Shown: positions 1 to 8,285 of the stretch, piece after piece | Numbering within the stretch: position 1 is the first letter of the stretch | How the letters are laid out: every line of letters begins with the position of its first letter | From: Alphaproteobacteria bacterium LSUCC0719 | GTDB lineage: Bacteria; Pseudomonadota; Alphaproteobacteria; Puniceispirillales; Puniceispirillaceae | Length of the DNA stretch: 64,000 nucleotides | Reading direction: 5' to 3' | NCBI GenBank assembly: GCA_040839025.1 | Contig: JBFPJN010000003.1 | Span: 62,001 to 126,000 of the forward strand | Made by a program: the position numbers and the translations under genes | The notes under the pieces: generated by a model | Told to the model about the DNA's origin: nothing | The model's input: the letters and a program-made list of their open reading frames with translations, nothing else | The model's database searches: none

Positions 1-1
1 C

Positions 2-412
2 GACCGGAAAAAGCAGGCCGTTGTCGCGAATGGCCGGTTTGCCGCCACGAACTGGCGTGTGATCCGCCGCCTTCCCCCCTTTGCCAGCCTTGTTGAATGT
101 CGGCTGGAAACCGGGCGCACGCACCAGATTCGTGTTCATATGGCGCATCTTGGGCATGGGGTGATCGGCGATTCCGTCTATGGCCGACCAATGCGAAGCG
201 GCCAGATGCCGGATGCGCCGGCGCGTGACTGTCTGACCGAAATCCGCCGGTTTGGCCGCCAGGCGCTGCATGCGACGCGCCTGGGGCTGGCCCATCCGGT
301 GACCGGCGAGATGCTGGAATTCGAAACCCCGCTGCCAGCCGACATGAGCGCGCTGGTCGGCATTATCGAACAGGGAATCGCGCGCCGCGCCACGGCCCGC
401 CCCCGGCGCTAG
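2..412 (+). CDS. RluA-family 23S rRNA pseudouridine synthase, C-terminal part (5' end outside window)
   Basis: The reading frame is open from the window edge to a TAG at 410-412, so only the last 136 or so residues are visible. They carry the RluA/RluD-family signature [18 protein letters not shown] followed by GDSVYG, the strand that binds RNA close to the active site. The catalytic aspartate (in the HRLD motif) would lie upstream of the window. The enzyme isomerises uridine to pseudouridine in the large-subunit rRNA. Position beside rpoH on the same strand is common in Alphaproteobacteria, where the neighbour is usually RluD-like, but the visible part cannot separate RluC from RluD. Confidence 0.9.
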   Translation, partial: DRKKQAVVANGRFAATNWRVIRRLPPFASLVECRLETGRTHQIRVHMAHLGHGVIGDSVYGRPMRSGQMPDAPARDCLTEIRRFGRQALHATRLGLAHPVTGEMLEFETPLPADMSALVGIIEQGIARRATARPRR

Positions 413-472
413 ACTTTCCAGAGATCGCAAAGAATATCGCTTTATTTCAAAGAGAAAGACAATATTCAGCCA

Positions 473-500
473 TTGAATTCGGCCCACAAACCCCTATATA
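473..500 (+). promoter_or_regulatory. Candidate rpoH promoter, heat-shock-sigma-like
   Basis: TTGAA at 473-477 and CCCCTATATA at 491-500 are 13 bases apart. This resembles the sigma-32 consensus (CTTGAA, then CCCCAT-type -10). The same bases can also be read as a sigma-70 promoter (TTGAAT, 16 bases, TATATA). The site lies about 175 bases before the rpoH start. Assignment is by eye only. Confidence 0.45.
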
Positions 501-630
501 GACCCCGTAGGCAGACCTTCACCCATAAAAAGACTTTTGCCGAATATCGCCTTAATCCCGCCCTGAATGCGTGGTTTAGTCAGGTTAATGGCAATAGTCA
601 TGACAAAGGCCGCTAATCCGTGCATCCCGG

Positions 631-662
631 CCTCCATGAATGACCGCCTCCATGAATGAACG
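631..662 (+). repeat. 16-bp tandem duplication before rpoH
   Basis: Two adjacent 16-base units (631-646, 647-662; CCTCCATGAATGACCG with one C/A mismatch) lie just upstream of the rpoH ribosome binding site. Each contains ATGAATGA, giving a decoy ATG at 656 in frame with rpoH. Confidence 0.8.
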
Positions 663-676
663 ATGGAGAGAAACAG

Positions 677-1603
677 ATGGCAGTGTCGAAGACGAACCTC
701 CCCGCGATCAGCCCGGACGGGAATCTGTCGCGCTATCTTGAGCAGATCCGCTCGTTCCCGATGCTTGAGCCGAAGGAAGAATACATGCTGGCCAAGGCAT
801 GGAAGGAACGCGGCGATGTCGACGCCGCGCACCGGCTTGTGACAAGCCATCTGCGGCTTGTCGCCAAGATCGCGATGGGATATCGCGGCTATGGTCTTCC
901 TGTTGCCGACCTGATTTCCGAGGGCAATCTGGGCATGATGCATGCGGTGAAGAAATTCGAGCCGGAAAAGGGATTCCGGCTTGCCACCTACGCCATGTGG
1001 TGGATCAAGGCGGCGATCCAGGAATATATCCTGCGCTCATGGTCGCTGGTCAAGATCGGCACCACCGCCGGCCAGAAAAAGCTGTTCTTCAATCTGCGCC
1101 GTATCAAGGGCCAGATCCAGGCCATCGATGATGGTGATCTGAAGCCCGAACAGGTAACCGAAATCGCCACCCGCCTCGACGTGACCGAGGCCGAGGTCAT
1201 GTCGATGAACCAGCGTATGGCCGGCAATGACCGTTCGCTGAATGTCCCGCTGTCACGCGACGGCGAGGGCAGCGGCGAATGGCAGGACTGGCTGGAGGAT
1301 GACAGCGAGGATCAGGAGACAACCTTTGCCGAAGCCGAGGAATTTTCCGCCCGCCAGCGTTTGATGATGGACGCCATCGGCGATCTGAACGAACGCGAAC
1401 AGCGGATCCTGCAGGCGCGCCGCCTTGCCGAACCACCGCTGACGCTGGAGGATCTTGCCGCCGAATTCGGGGTCAGCCGCGAACGGATCCGGCAGATCGA
1501 GGTGCGGGCCTTTGAAAAGCTGCAAAAGGCCGTCCGCGACAAGGCCGAGGAATTGAAGCTGCTGCCGGCAGACAGCGGCGAGGCTGCCCTTCTGGGGGCC
1601 TAG
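677..1603 (+). CDS. rpoH: RNA polymerase heat-shock sigma factor RpoH (sigma-32)
   Basis: Directs RNA polymerase to heat-shock promoters. The 308-residue protein has sigma-70 region 2 (HLRLVAKIAMGYRGYGLP, then DLISEGNLGMM and the region 2.4 segment FRLATYAMWWIKAAIQEYIL), the RpoH-typical middle part near QRMAGNDRSLNVPL, and a region 4 helix-turn-helix ending EFGVSRERIRQIEVRAFEKL. I chose ATG 677 because GGAGAG lies six bases upstream; ATG 656 is in frame but falls inside a tandem repeat. A sigma-32-like promoter upstream suggests autoregulation. Many Alphaproteobacteria carry more than one RpoH; only one is visible here. Confidence 0.95.
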   Translation: MAVSKTNLPAISPDGNLSRYLEQIRSFPMLEPKEEYMLAKAWKERGDVDAAHRLVTSHLRLVAKIAMGYRGYGLPVADLISEGNLGMMHAVKKFEPEKGFRLATYAMWWIKAAIQEYILRSWSLVKIGTTAGQKKLFFNLRRIKGQIQAIDDGDLKPEQVTEIATRLDVTEAEVMSMNQRMAGNDRSLNVPLSRDGEGSGEWQDWLEDDSEDQETTFAEAEEFSARQRLMMDAIGDLNEREQRILQARRLAEPPLTLEDLAAEFGVSRERIRQIEVRAFEKLQKAVRDKAEELKLLPADSGEAALLGA

Positions 1604-1683
1604 GCCGAAAATGGCGTGCCGTCTCGCCGGTTTGTGAAGCGGTGCTAACCTCTGCTTAACATATACCCGGCATCATCGGGTAC

Positions 1684-2364
1684 ATGGTACCCTTTGCCCG
1701 AAATCTACAAAATCTATCTGCCGAACATCAATCTGCCGGATACCAGGCCGATGATCGGCGCTGCGGTCATTGGAAACCCCTGTGCCGATTTGGGGCCGGG
1801 GTCATCAGGACCAGAGCCATCAGGACCGGTATCGTTCCTGTCGTCGCGGTCATGATGCTGGCGCTTGGCGGGTGCGGGTCCGGCACCCAGAAGACTGTTC
1901 ATCTCGACGGGCCCGGCAATACCGGCCCCGGCAATACGGCAGATATCGATATGGTGGCCGATTCCGGGGGCATCGAGGCCACCGGCCCGTCAGCCGAGCA
2001 GCCATCAGGGGACCAGACCGGCACAATCCTGTTTATGGCCGCCCCCGAAGGCGGCAAGCCGGCGCGGCTGATTTCCCGCACCAACAGCATCACCACCACG
2101 CCGACAGCCAAGCATCTGTTGCAGCAGGCGCTTGCGTCGGGACGCCAGGCACCTGCCAACACCACCAGCCACACCGCGCCGCTGGTGATCGAGGCGGATG
2201 ACCATCAGGAAACGCCCATCCAGTTGCCAGCGTCCCAGTTGCCAGCGTCGGCAACAGCCACGCCCGCAACAGCCACGCCCCGAACCGACAGCCAGATCAC
2301 CATCCGGCGCCAGAGCCAGGGGGCCGGGCAACCGACAATCCTGAAGATCATGGAAGCGCCCTAG
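1684..2364 (+). CDS. Putative low-complexity lipoprotein
   Basis: The translation has a hydrophobic stretch ending in a lipobox-like LALGGC around residues 59-64, followed by a Gly/Ala/Thr/Pro-rich sequence with no recognisable domain. The mature part would be about 160 residues, tethered to a membrane. The stretch before the lipobox is unusually long for a signal peptide and no convincing ribosome binding site precedes ATG 1684, so the true start may differ or translation may begin at a non-ATG codon. Internal short repeats (GPGNT, QLPAS, ATPAT) point to expansion by tandem duplication. The stop codon lies inside a 12-bp tandem repeat. Function unknown. Confidence 0.5.
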   Translation: MVPFARNLQNLSAEHQSAGYQADDRRCGHWKPLCRFGAGVIRTRAIRTGIVPVVAVMMLALGGCGSGTQKTVHLDGPGNTGPGNTADIDMVADSGGIEATGPSAEQPSGDQTGTILFMAAPEGGKPARLISRTNSITTTPTAKHLLQQALASGRQAPANTTSHTAPLVIEADDHQETPIQLPASQLPASATATPATATPRTDSQITIRRQSQGAGQPTILKIMEAP

Positions 2365-2401
2365 AAGGCGGCCCAGAAGGTGGCCTAGAAGGTGGCCTAG
2401 A
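2363..2401 (+). repeat. 12-bp tandem repeat spanning the stop codon of the upstream lipoprotein gene
   Basis: Units AGAAGGCGGCCC (2363-2374), AGAAGGTGGCCT (2375-2386) and AGAAGGTGGCCT (2387-2398) follow each other, then a partial copy. The TAG at 2362-2364 is part of the repeat register. The array lies between two convergent genes and reaches the stop of the minus-strand gene. Confidence 0.85.
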
Positions 2402-2801
2402 AGGCCGATGGTGTGACCGGCGACAGCATGTCGGGCAATCGCTGCCAGTCCTGCGCGGCGGTGGATTTATTGTACAATTCCAGCAACATCTCGATGGACA
2501 TGCCCGCCCCCGGATGATGGTCCATCCGGTCAGCGAACATATCGGGGGCCATATCAGTTGCCATATCGGGGGCCCGGTCAGTGACGAGACTTTCTATCAG
2601 CCCGTCAAACATCCGGTCGATCTCATCCTGCCCCATCGTCCCGGCCACAGGTGCCTGCCCGGCGCAGCCGCCAACCAGCAGTAGACCTGCCAGCAGCAGA
2701 CCGCCAAAACCCCTACGGCCCAAATTTATTTCGGCAAGACCCATACTTGCCAGATCCATAATGGCACAACGGGCATGGTGTGATGTGTCACGGCGGGGCA
2801 T
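2397..2801 (-). CDS. Small putative lipoprotein
   Basis: A hydrophobic segment GLLLAGLLLVGGC gives a clear lipobox, after which about 85 residues follow. The mature part contains an Asp/Met/Pro repeat (DMATDMAPDM) produced by a near-duplicate 12-base unit, and ends in a helical region. I chose ATG 2801 because GGGGAAGGGG precedes it; in-frame ATGs at 2759 and 2744 would give a more usual signal peptide length. No domain recognised. It is convergent with the other putative lipoprotein, so the two are not an operon. Confidence 0.55.
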   Translation of the reverse strand: MPRRDTSHHARCAIMDLASMGLAEINLGRRGFGGLLLAGLLLVGGCAGQAPVAGTMGQDEIDRMFDGLIESLVTDRAPDMATDMAPDMFADRMDHHPGAGMSIEMLLELYNKSTAAQDWQRLPDMLSPVTPSAF

Positions 2802-2883
2802 GGCCCCTTCCCCTCTCAAAGGCTGCGGTTGCATATGTCAAAGGTAACGGCACGCTGTCACAGGCCGGCCTGGCGTCAGGCCG

Positions 2884-2992
2884 ACCACTACGTAACTAGG
2901 CCTAGGCGAAGTTCCTGCCTATTCCCCGCGAGGGTGTTCTATTCGGCAGGCGACCCGACAGGGGTCGCCTAGACCTACTTTGACGTAGTGGT
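2884..2992. repeat. Large imperfect inverted repeat with nested hairpins
   Basis: ACCACTACGT (2884-2893) pairs perfectly with ACGTAGTGGT (2983-2992), and pairing continues inward through TAGGCCTAGGCGA against TCGCCTAGACCTA with one mismatch and a small bulge. Inside, CCTGCC pairs with GGCAGG and GGCGACC with GGTCGCC, so the region can fold in alternative ways. It lies in a gap of about 450 bases (2802-3251) without a gene, at the edge of a lower-GC patch. It could be an ncRNA, a mobile-element end or a recombination site; nothing visible decides. Confidence 0.7.
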
Positions 2993-3006
2993 ATCGACAC
3001 GATACC
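2990..3006. repeat. Short palindrome, 7-bp arms
   Basis: GGTATCG (2990-2996) and CGATACC (3000-3006) are perfect arms around a three-base centre. It directly follows the large inverted repeat. Confidence 0.7.
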
Positions 3007-3011
3007 CAGCA

Positions 3012-3035
3012 CCCCCGACCTTTGCAAATCGGGGG
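3012..3035. repeat. Stem-loop, 7-bp GC-rich arms
   Basis: CCCCCGA (3012-3018) pairs with TCGGGGG (3029-3035) around a ten-base loop that is itself symmetric (CCTTTGCAAA). It is the third consecutive hairpin of the region. No clean T-tract follows, so I do not call it a terminator. Confidence 0.65.
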
Positions 3036-3178
3036 CGGAAATTTCAGAAATCATAATGATTCCAGACACTTCACTGCAACACACCACACCGCACGGTCTT
3101 AACGGAGTACCATTGTACTCAAAGCCGAAGCAGGCGTTAACGAAAATTTAGCGGGATGCGGGTTAGGGTGGTGTGGAT

Positions 3179-3215
3179 GGATAGCTAACGGACTCAACCA
3201 GATGAAGAGCTATCC
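3179..3215 (+). promoter_or_regulatory. Stem-loop upstream of the DUF3800 gene
   Basis: GGATAGCT (3179-3186) and AGCTATCC (3208-3215) are perfect 8-base arms with a 21-base loop, about 35 bases before the start codon at 3252. It could be a leader hairpin or an operator. Confidence 0.5.
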
Positions 3216-3251
3216 CTGCAACTGACACCTCACAGCTAACGAGGCATGAGC

Positions 3252-4145
3252 ATGTCCTGGCTTTTATTCATGGATGAAAGTGGCCATGACCACAAAAACA
3301 CGCCGCTTGAAGTCAGAGGCGGAGTAGCGCTCCATGCCAAACACATCTGGGAGTTCACCAATGCCGTGAGAAAAGCTGAAAGAGATATCTTCGGCGTCAG
3401 TTTGGCGGAATTCAGAATTGAACTTAAAGGATCAAAACTGCTGGAGCACCAGAGGTTCACCTGGGCAAGACGGTCACCTCTGTTCAGGGACCAGGAGAGG
3501 CAACAGCTTGTCCGTCGATTCCTGGACAGCAAACGAAAAAAGACAGCACCCAGGAAGGATGAATTCACCGCATACGGTCAGGCATCCTTGATGATGGTGG
3601 AAAAAATTTTCGATCTCCTGAAAGAGCATGAGGCCCAACTCTTCGCCGCCGCCATACCAAGAGGAATTAAACCGCCACGAGACTATCAGTTCAGTGATTT
3701 CCTGAGAAAGGACCAGAATTTCCTGCTTGAACGATATTTTTGGTTTCTTGAGAAACAAGGTGAGCATGGACTGCTGGTCATGGACCAATCGGACAAGACC
3801 GAGGACCGCCGGTTTTTGAAACGCATAGGAGACTATTTCGAGAAATCGCAGAACGGCCGTAGACGGGCACAGTGGATTGTCCCGACACCGCTATTCATTG
3901 ACTCCGAACTGTCTGCCGGAGTGCAGGCGGCTGACATCTGCATATATTGCATAAACTGGGGATTTCGCCGTCCCGAGTGGGGATTCGCCGGGGCATCACG
4001 AGATGATATACACCAACAATTTGGGGGGCGTTGTGGGGCGCTCCAGTATCAAGGACAGTCATATGACGGAACCGAAGGAAAAACCTACAACCTGTATGGA
4101 ATAATCTATGTGCCGGACCCCTATTCGTCCCGCACAATAAATTGA
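3252..4145 (+). CDS. DUF3800 domain protein
   Basis: The 297-residue protein starts LLFMDESGHDH, the N-terminal signature of DUF3800, and near the C terminus has the family's GVQAADICIYCINWG segment; a second acidic site appears at LVMDQSDK. DUF3800 proteins are uncharacterised, are thought to have an RNase H-like fold with acidic catalytic residues, and occur often in mobile or defence-associated regions. I prefer ATG 3252 over ATG 3246 because GAGG at 3241-3244 is then correctly spaced. GC content is visibly lower than the neighbours (about half G+C by eye in sampled lines) and codon choice differs, which suggests transfer. It stands alone between structured non-coding DNA and a 517-base gap. 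Confidence 0.85.
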   Translation: MSWLLFMDESGHDHKNTPLEVRGGVALHAKHIWEFTNAVRKAERDIFGVSLAEFRIELKGSKLLEHQRFTWARRSPLFRDQERQQLVRRFLDSKRKKTAPRKDEFTAYGQASLMMVEKIFDLLKEHEAQLFAAAIPRGIKPPRDYQFSDFLRKDQNFLLERYFWFLEKQGEHGLLVMDQSDKTEDRRFLKRIGDYFEKSQNGRRRAQWIVPTPLFIDSELSAGVQAADICIYCINWGFRRPEWGFAGASRDDIHQQFGGRCGALQYQGQSYDGTEGKTYNLYGIIYVPDPYSSRTIN

Positions 4146-4548
4146 GTCATAAATCAGGAAGCCATAAATAAAGAAGGAGGTAATGCCTTCTGCAGACTGC
4201 GATAAGGATTTCTCCAAATGGCCTTCCCAGAAGCCGAACCTCCACGCGAACCATAGAAGCAAAAAATAAATACTGTCAAATATTTTACAACACAGCAGAC
4301 GAAGGCAACACCGCCGTCGACTTCTGTTTCTTTCCAACAACCCTCACCGCCATACCACCCCCACTCACACAAATGTGTAGCGGTTGCGGCAGCGCGCGGC
4401 GCATTACAGCCTGAATCCGCGCCGGGTACGGCTCACCGGCGTTAGCGATACTTTAACGGGGACAACATTTCACTTGCCACAGATGACATGGCTGGCCCCC
4501 AGCCATTCCATCAATCACCCGTTCCGACAGACCATCTCGAAAGACAAT
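4146..4548. other. Non-coding gap, no gene supported
   Basis: Between the DUF3800 gene and the XRE-type gene I see only short reading frames with atypical composition (for example minus-strand frames rich in Phe, Trp and Cys) and no ribosome binding sites. The sequence is AT-rich near both ends. Nothing resembling a tRNA was found. Confidence 0.5.
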
Positions 4549-4611
4549 AAAGGTATATTTTTTATACTTTATTCTTGGAAGAATGGCAAATTGGTATTAT
4601 TTTAATATCAA
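4549..4611. promoter_or_regulatory. Two palindromes upstream of the XRE-type regulator, candidate autoregulatory operators
   Basis: TTGGTATTA (4591-4599) and TAATATCAA (4603-4611) form a 9-base inverted repeat with one mismatch and a TTT centre. A weaker one, GTATA/TATAC inside 4549-4570, lies upstream. Both share a GGTAT element and sit 50-115 bases before the start of the helix-turn-helix gene. Confidence 0.45.
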
Positions 4612-4662
4612 AGAAAGACCGGTCACCACCGCCACAGGGCAGACGTGAAGGGGAGACGCACA

Positions 4663-5157
4663 ATGAACAGAATCAAAGTCCGCAATCTCTCGCCGGATGC
4701 CGACAGGGACCAATTCTATCATTACAGCCTGAGCGGACTGGACAATTACTGGCTGGCACCGGGCCTGTTTGAGATCAGCGAGGATGGTGATCTGCGCCTG
4801 CTTGCGCTGGACAATATCCATGCAGCCATCGGCTTGCATCTTTGCAGGTTGCGGCGGCCACTCGGCCCGCGCGAAATCCGGTTCCTGCGCGGTGAAATGG
4901 CCTTTTCACAGACCGACCTTGGACGTCTGCTCGGCTACAGCGACAAGCAACGCGTCGCGGCGGCGGAAAAACGCACCGAACGCCGCAAACCGCTGGCACC
5001 GACCGCAGACATGCTGCTGCGAAGCCACTATCTAGGCATGCTTGGCAAGCATGACCTTGTTGGTGATGATTACAGAATGGCGGCCATCGCAATGAGCGAG
5101 GCGCTTAACCAGCCCTTGCAGACAGTGGTGGCGACCGATCACCTGCTGGCGGCGTAA
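4663..5157 (+). CDS. XRE-type helix-turn-helix protein
   Basis: The 164-residue protein has an N-terminal YHYSLSGLDNYWLAPGLFEI segment typical of a family of MqsA/HigA-like regulators, then the helix-turn-helix LRGEMAFSQTDLGRLLGYSDKQRVAAAEKRTE. The lysine/arginine-rich recognition helix predicts DNA binding. ATG 4663 is supported by GGGGAG at 4650-4655. Related proteins act as antitoxins or stand-alone repressors; no toxin gene is visible next to it, so I call only a DNA-binding regulator. Palindromes upstream suggest autorepression. It ends six bases from the convergent purA. Confidence 0.75.
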   Translation: MNRIKVRNLSPDADRDQFYHYSLSGLDNYWLAPGLFEISEDGDLRLLALDNIHAAIGLHLCRLRRPLGPREIRFLRGEMAFSQTDLGRLLGYSDKQRVAAAEKRTERRKPLAPTADMLLRSHYLGMLGKHDLVGDDYRMAAIAMSEALNQPLQTVVATDHLLAA

Positions 5158-5163
5158 TCCCCC

Positions 5164-6456
5164 TCACCCGCCGAACGGGTCGGTGACGAGGATCGTGTCG
5201 TCGCGTTCCGGGCTTGTCGAGAGCAGCGTCACCGGCGTGCGGGTCAATTCCTCGACCCGGCGGATATATTTCACCGCATTGGCCGGCAGTTCGGCCCAGC
5301 TGCGCGCCCCATAGGTGCTTTCCGACCAGCCGGGCATTTCCTCATAGACCGGTGTGCAGGCGGCCTGCGCCGCCGCATCGGACGGGAAATGGTCCAGCAT
5401 CTGGCCGTCCACATCGTATCCGGTGCAGATCTTCAACGTCTCGAACCCGTCGAGAACATCCAGCTTGGTCAGCGCCATGCCGGTGATGCCGGCCACCGCG
5501 TTGGCCTGGCGTACCATCACCGCATCGAACCAGCCGCAGCGGCGCTTGCGCCCGGTAACGGTGCCGAATTCGCGGCCACGCTCGCCCATCCGGTCGCCAT
5601 CGGCACCGAAATCCTCGGTCGGGAACGGGCCGCTGCCGACCCGCGTTGTATAGGCCTTGGTGATCCCCAGAACGAACCCGATATTGGTCGGGCCGGTGCC
5701 GGCGCCCGTCGCCGCCTGACCGGCCACCGTGTTCGACGAGGTGACAAAGGGATAGGTGCCGTGGTCGATATCCAGCATCACGCCCTGCGCGCCCTCGAAC
5801 AGCACCCGCTTGCCGTCGGCACGGGCCGCTTCAAGCACCCGCCAGCTCTGCCCGGCAAAGGGCAGGATCTGATCGCGGATGGCCAGCAGCCCGGCCAGCA
5901 TTTCCTCGGGGTCGACCTCGGCCTCGCCGGCGGCCTTCAGCCAGACATTATGATGCGCCGCCAGCGCCGCCAGCTTGGCCCGCAGCGTGTCCTCGCTTGC
6001 CAGATCACCCAGCCGTACGGCACGCCGCGCCACCTTGTCCTCATAGGCCGGGCCGATGCCGCGCCCGGTGGTGCCGATCTTGCCACTGCCGCGCATCGCC
6101 TCGCGGGCATGGTCGACCGCCTGATGCAGCGGCAGGATCAGCGCCGCCGTATCGGATACGACAAGACTGTCCGGCGAAATGGCCGCGCCCTGGCCGCGAA
6201 GCTGGGCAATCTCGGCAATCAGATGATGCGGGTCGATGACAACGCCATTGCCGATGACCGACAATTTGCCGGGCCGCACGATGCCGGATGGCAGCAGCGA
6301 CAATTTATATTCAACCCCCCCAATGACCAGCGTGTGGCCGGCATTGTGGCCGCCCTGAAACCGGACCACCACGTCGGCGCGACTGGAAAGCCAGTCAACG
6401 ATCTTGCCCTTGCCCTCATCGCCCCACTGGGCGCCGATTACGGCCACGTTTGTCAT
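5164..6456 (-). CDS. purA: Adenylosuccinate synthetase
   Basis: Joins aspartate to IMP using GTP, the first committed step from IMP to AMP, in the cytoplasm. The 430-residue length is standard. The N terminus [15 protein letters not shown] carries catalytic Asp13, GGHNAGHT carries His41, and [13 protein letters not shown] (128-140) is the family IMP-binding loop. The C-terminal part has [18 protein letters not shown]. Minus strand, 155 bases downstream of serA, with no clear terminator between them. Confidence 0.98.
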   Translation of the reverse strand: MTNVAVIGAQWGDEGKGKIVDWLSSRADVVVRFQGGHNAGHTLVIGGVEYKLSLLPSGIVRPGKLSVIGNGVVIDPHHLIAEIAQLRGQGAAISPDSLVVSDTAALILPLHQAVDHAREAMRGSGKIGTTGRGIGPAYEDKVARRAVRLGDLASEDTLRAKLAALAAHHNVWLKAAGEAEVDPEEMLAGLLAIRDQILPFAGQSWRVLEAARADGKRVLFEGAQGVMLDIDHGTYPFVTSSNTVAGQAATGAGTGPTNIGFVLGITKAYTTRVGSGPFPTEDFGADGDRMGERGREFGTVTGRKRRCGWFDAVMVRQANAVAGITGMALTKLDVLDGFETLKICTGYDVDGQMLDHFPSDAAAQAACTPVYEEMPGWSESTYGARSWAELPANAVKYIRRVEELTRTPVTLLSTSPERDDTILVTDPFGG

Positions 6457-6611
6457 GCTGATACCTGTCCTGTGGGAATGTCATGGGCATGGCGCCGCAG
6501 CGACGCACAAACGGCGACAGTGATAGCCAAAAATCGCCGCCCCGGCAAGCCGCCCCGCATCACCGGCAGGGCGGATGCGCGATGCCACGCCGAATCATGC
6601 CGCTGGCCCGG

Positions 6612-8192
6612 TCAGGCGAAATGCAGCATGTCGGCACGCACCACCTGGGGCAGTTTGCGAAGTTCGGCCATCACATCATTGTCGATTTTCTGATCAATCT
6701 CGACAAGCGCGATCGCCTCGCCACCGGCCTCGCGCCGGCCAAGATGGAAGGTCGCGATATTGATGCCGTGACGTCCACACAGGCTGCCGAGATCGCCGAT
6801 GAACCCCGGCTTGTCGTAATTGCGCAGATAGAGAAGCGTGTCCGGGAAATCGGCCTCGACAGGGATCGACTGCACCTCGACGATCCGGGCCTTGTCACCA
6901 CCGACCAGCGTGCCGGCGATGGTCCGGGTGCCGTTGGCATAGGTCACGGTCACGCGAAGCAGCGTTTCATAGTCGCAGCGCCGTTCATGCCGTACCGTCG
7001 ACAGCGCGATGCCGTTCGAGGCCGCCAGCGCGGCGGCGTTCACCATATTGACCGAATCCATCACCGGACCCAGAAGACCGGCCACCGTCGAGGCCACGAC
7101 CGGTTCCGGGTTCAGCCCCGCCGCCTTGCCGTCGAATTCGATGCTGACCGAGGTCAGTTCCGGGCTTTCAACCTGGCCGAGGAACGCCCCCAGCTTGCGG
7201 CCAAGCTCCATATAGGGTTTCAGGATCGGCGCTTCCTCGGCAGATACCGAAGCCATGTTCAAGGCGTTGGTCACAGCGCCATTCACCAGAAAATCCGCCA
7301 TCTGTTCGGCCACCTGAAGGGCGACCTTTTCCTGGGCCTCGGTCGTGCTGGCCCCCAGATGCGGCGTGGCGATGACATTGTCCATGCCGAACAGCGGGTT
7401 CTCGCGCGCCGGTTCGGTTTCAAACACATCCAGCGCGGCCCCGGCGACATGACCATTCGCCAGCGCCGCCGCCAGCGCCAGCTCGTCGACCAGCCCGCCA
7501 CGCGCGCAATTGACGATCCGTACCCCGGCCCTGGTCTTGTTCAGCGCATCCGCCGACAGGATGTTGCGGGTCTGCTCGGTCAGCGGGGTATGGAGGGTGA
7601 TGAAATCGGCCAGTGCAAGCAGCTCGTCAAGCTCGACCTTTTCGACGCCGATGCGGCGTGCTGTTTCAGGGGTCAGGAACGGATCATAGGCAACGACCTT
7701 CATCTTCAGCCCCTGCGCCCGGTCGGCGACAATCGACCCGATATTGCCACAGCCGACAAGGCCAAGCGTCTTGCCGGTGATCTCGGTGCCCATGAACCGG
7801 GATTTTTCCCATTTGCCGGCCTGGGTGGATTCGTTGGCAGCCGGTATCTGGCGCGCCAGCGCCAGGATCATCGAAATGGCATGTTCCGCTGTCGTCACCG
7901 CATTGCCATGCGGGGTATTCATCACCACCACACCGCGCGCCGTCGCCGCCGGAATATCGACATTGTCGACCCCGATCCCGGCACGGCCGACAACCTTCAG
8001 ATTGTCGGCGGCGGCCAGAATCTCGGCCGTCACCTTGGTGGCGGACCGGATCGCCAGCCCGTCATACGCGCCGATGATGGCGGCAAGCTCTGCCGGGTCA
8101 AGGCCGGTTTTCACATCAACCTCGACGCCGCGAGCTTCAAAAATATCGACAGCCCGGGGGCTGAGCTTGTCGCTGATAAGTACCTTTGGCAC
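6612..8192 (-). CDS. serA: D-3-phosphoglycerate dehydrogenase
   Basis: Oxidises 3-phosphoglycerate to 3-phosphohydroxypyruvate, the first step of serine synthesis. From GTG 8192 the protein has 526 residues, the long type with catalytic, NAD-binding, ASB and ACT domains. Visible motifs are GLVGCGNIGS (NAD), NCARGGLVDE (arginine), DVFETEP (glutamate) and ATPHLGAST (histidine), with a C-terminal ACT segment RNYDKPGFIGDLGSL that usually senses serine. GTG 8192 is preferred to the upstream in-frame ATGs because AGGAAGGA lies seven bases before it. It follows serC by 93 bases and is probably co-transcribed. Confidence 0.97.
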   Translation of the reverse strand: MPKVLISDKLSPRAVDIFEARGVEVDVKTGLDPAELAAIIGAYDGLAIRSATKVTAEILAAADNLKVVGRAGIGVDNVDIPAATARGVVVMNTPHGNAVTTAEHAISMILALARQIPAANESTQAGKWEKSRFMGTEITGKTLGLVGCGNIGSIVADRAQGLKMKVVAYDPFLTPETARRIGVEKVELDELLALADFITLHTPLTEQTRNILSADALNKTRAGVRIVNCARGGLVDELALAAALANGHVAGAALDVFETEPARENPLFGMDNVIATPHLGASTTEAQEKVALQVAEQMADFLVNGAVTNALNMASVSAEEAPILKPYMELGRKLGAFLGQVESPELTSVSIEFDGKAAGLNPEPVVASTVAGLLGPVMDSVNMVNAAALAASNGIALSTVRHERRCDYETLLRVTVTYANGTRTIAGTLVGGDKARIVEVQSIPVEADFPDTLLYLRNYDKPGFIGDLGSLCGRHGINIATFHLGRREAGGEAIALVEIDQKIDNDVMAELRKLPQVVRADMLHFA

Positions 8193-8285
8193 GGTATCGT
8201 CCTTCCTGACGCACAGCGTCATCTGCAATTTCCGGTAGGGGTGCCCGGCACGGCCGCGTGCCGTCTGCCGGGCATGTCTGTTCGC

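Noticed and set aside
2884-2992. Integron attC site
   Set aside because: Inverted arms are present, but the conserved core-site triplets (GTT/AAC) do not sit at the expected ends and no integrase is nearby.
3012-3035. Rho-independent terminator
   Set aside because: Strong stem but no T-tract on either strand and a loop that is too long.
4154-4372. Minus-strand small frames in the gap after the DUF3800 gene
   Set aside because: Aromatic- and Cys-rich translations without ribosome binding sites; composition is typical of chance frames.
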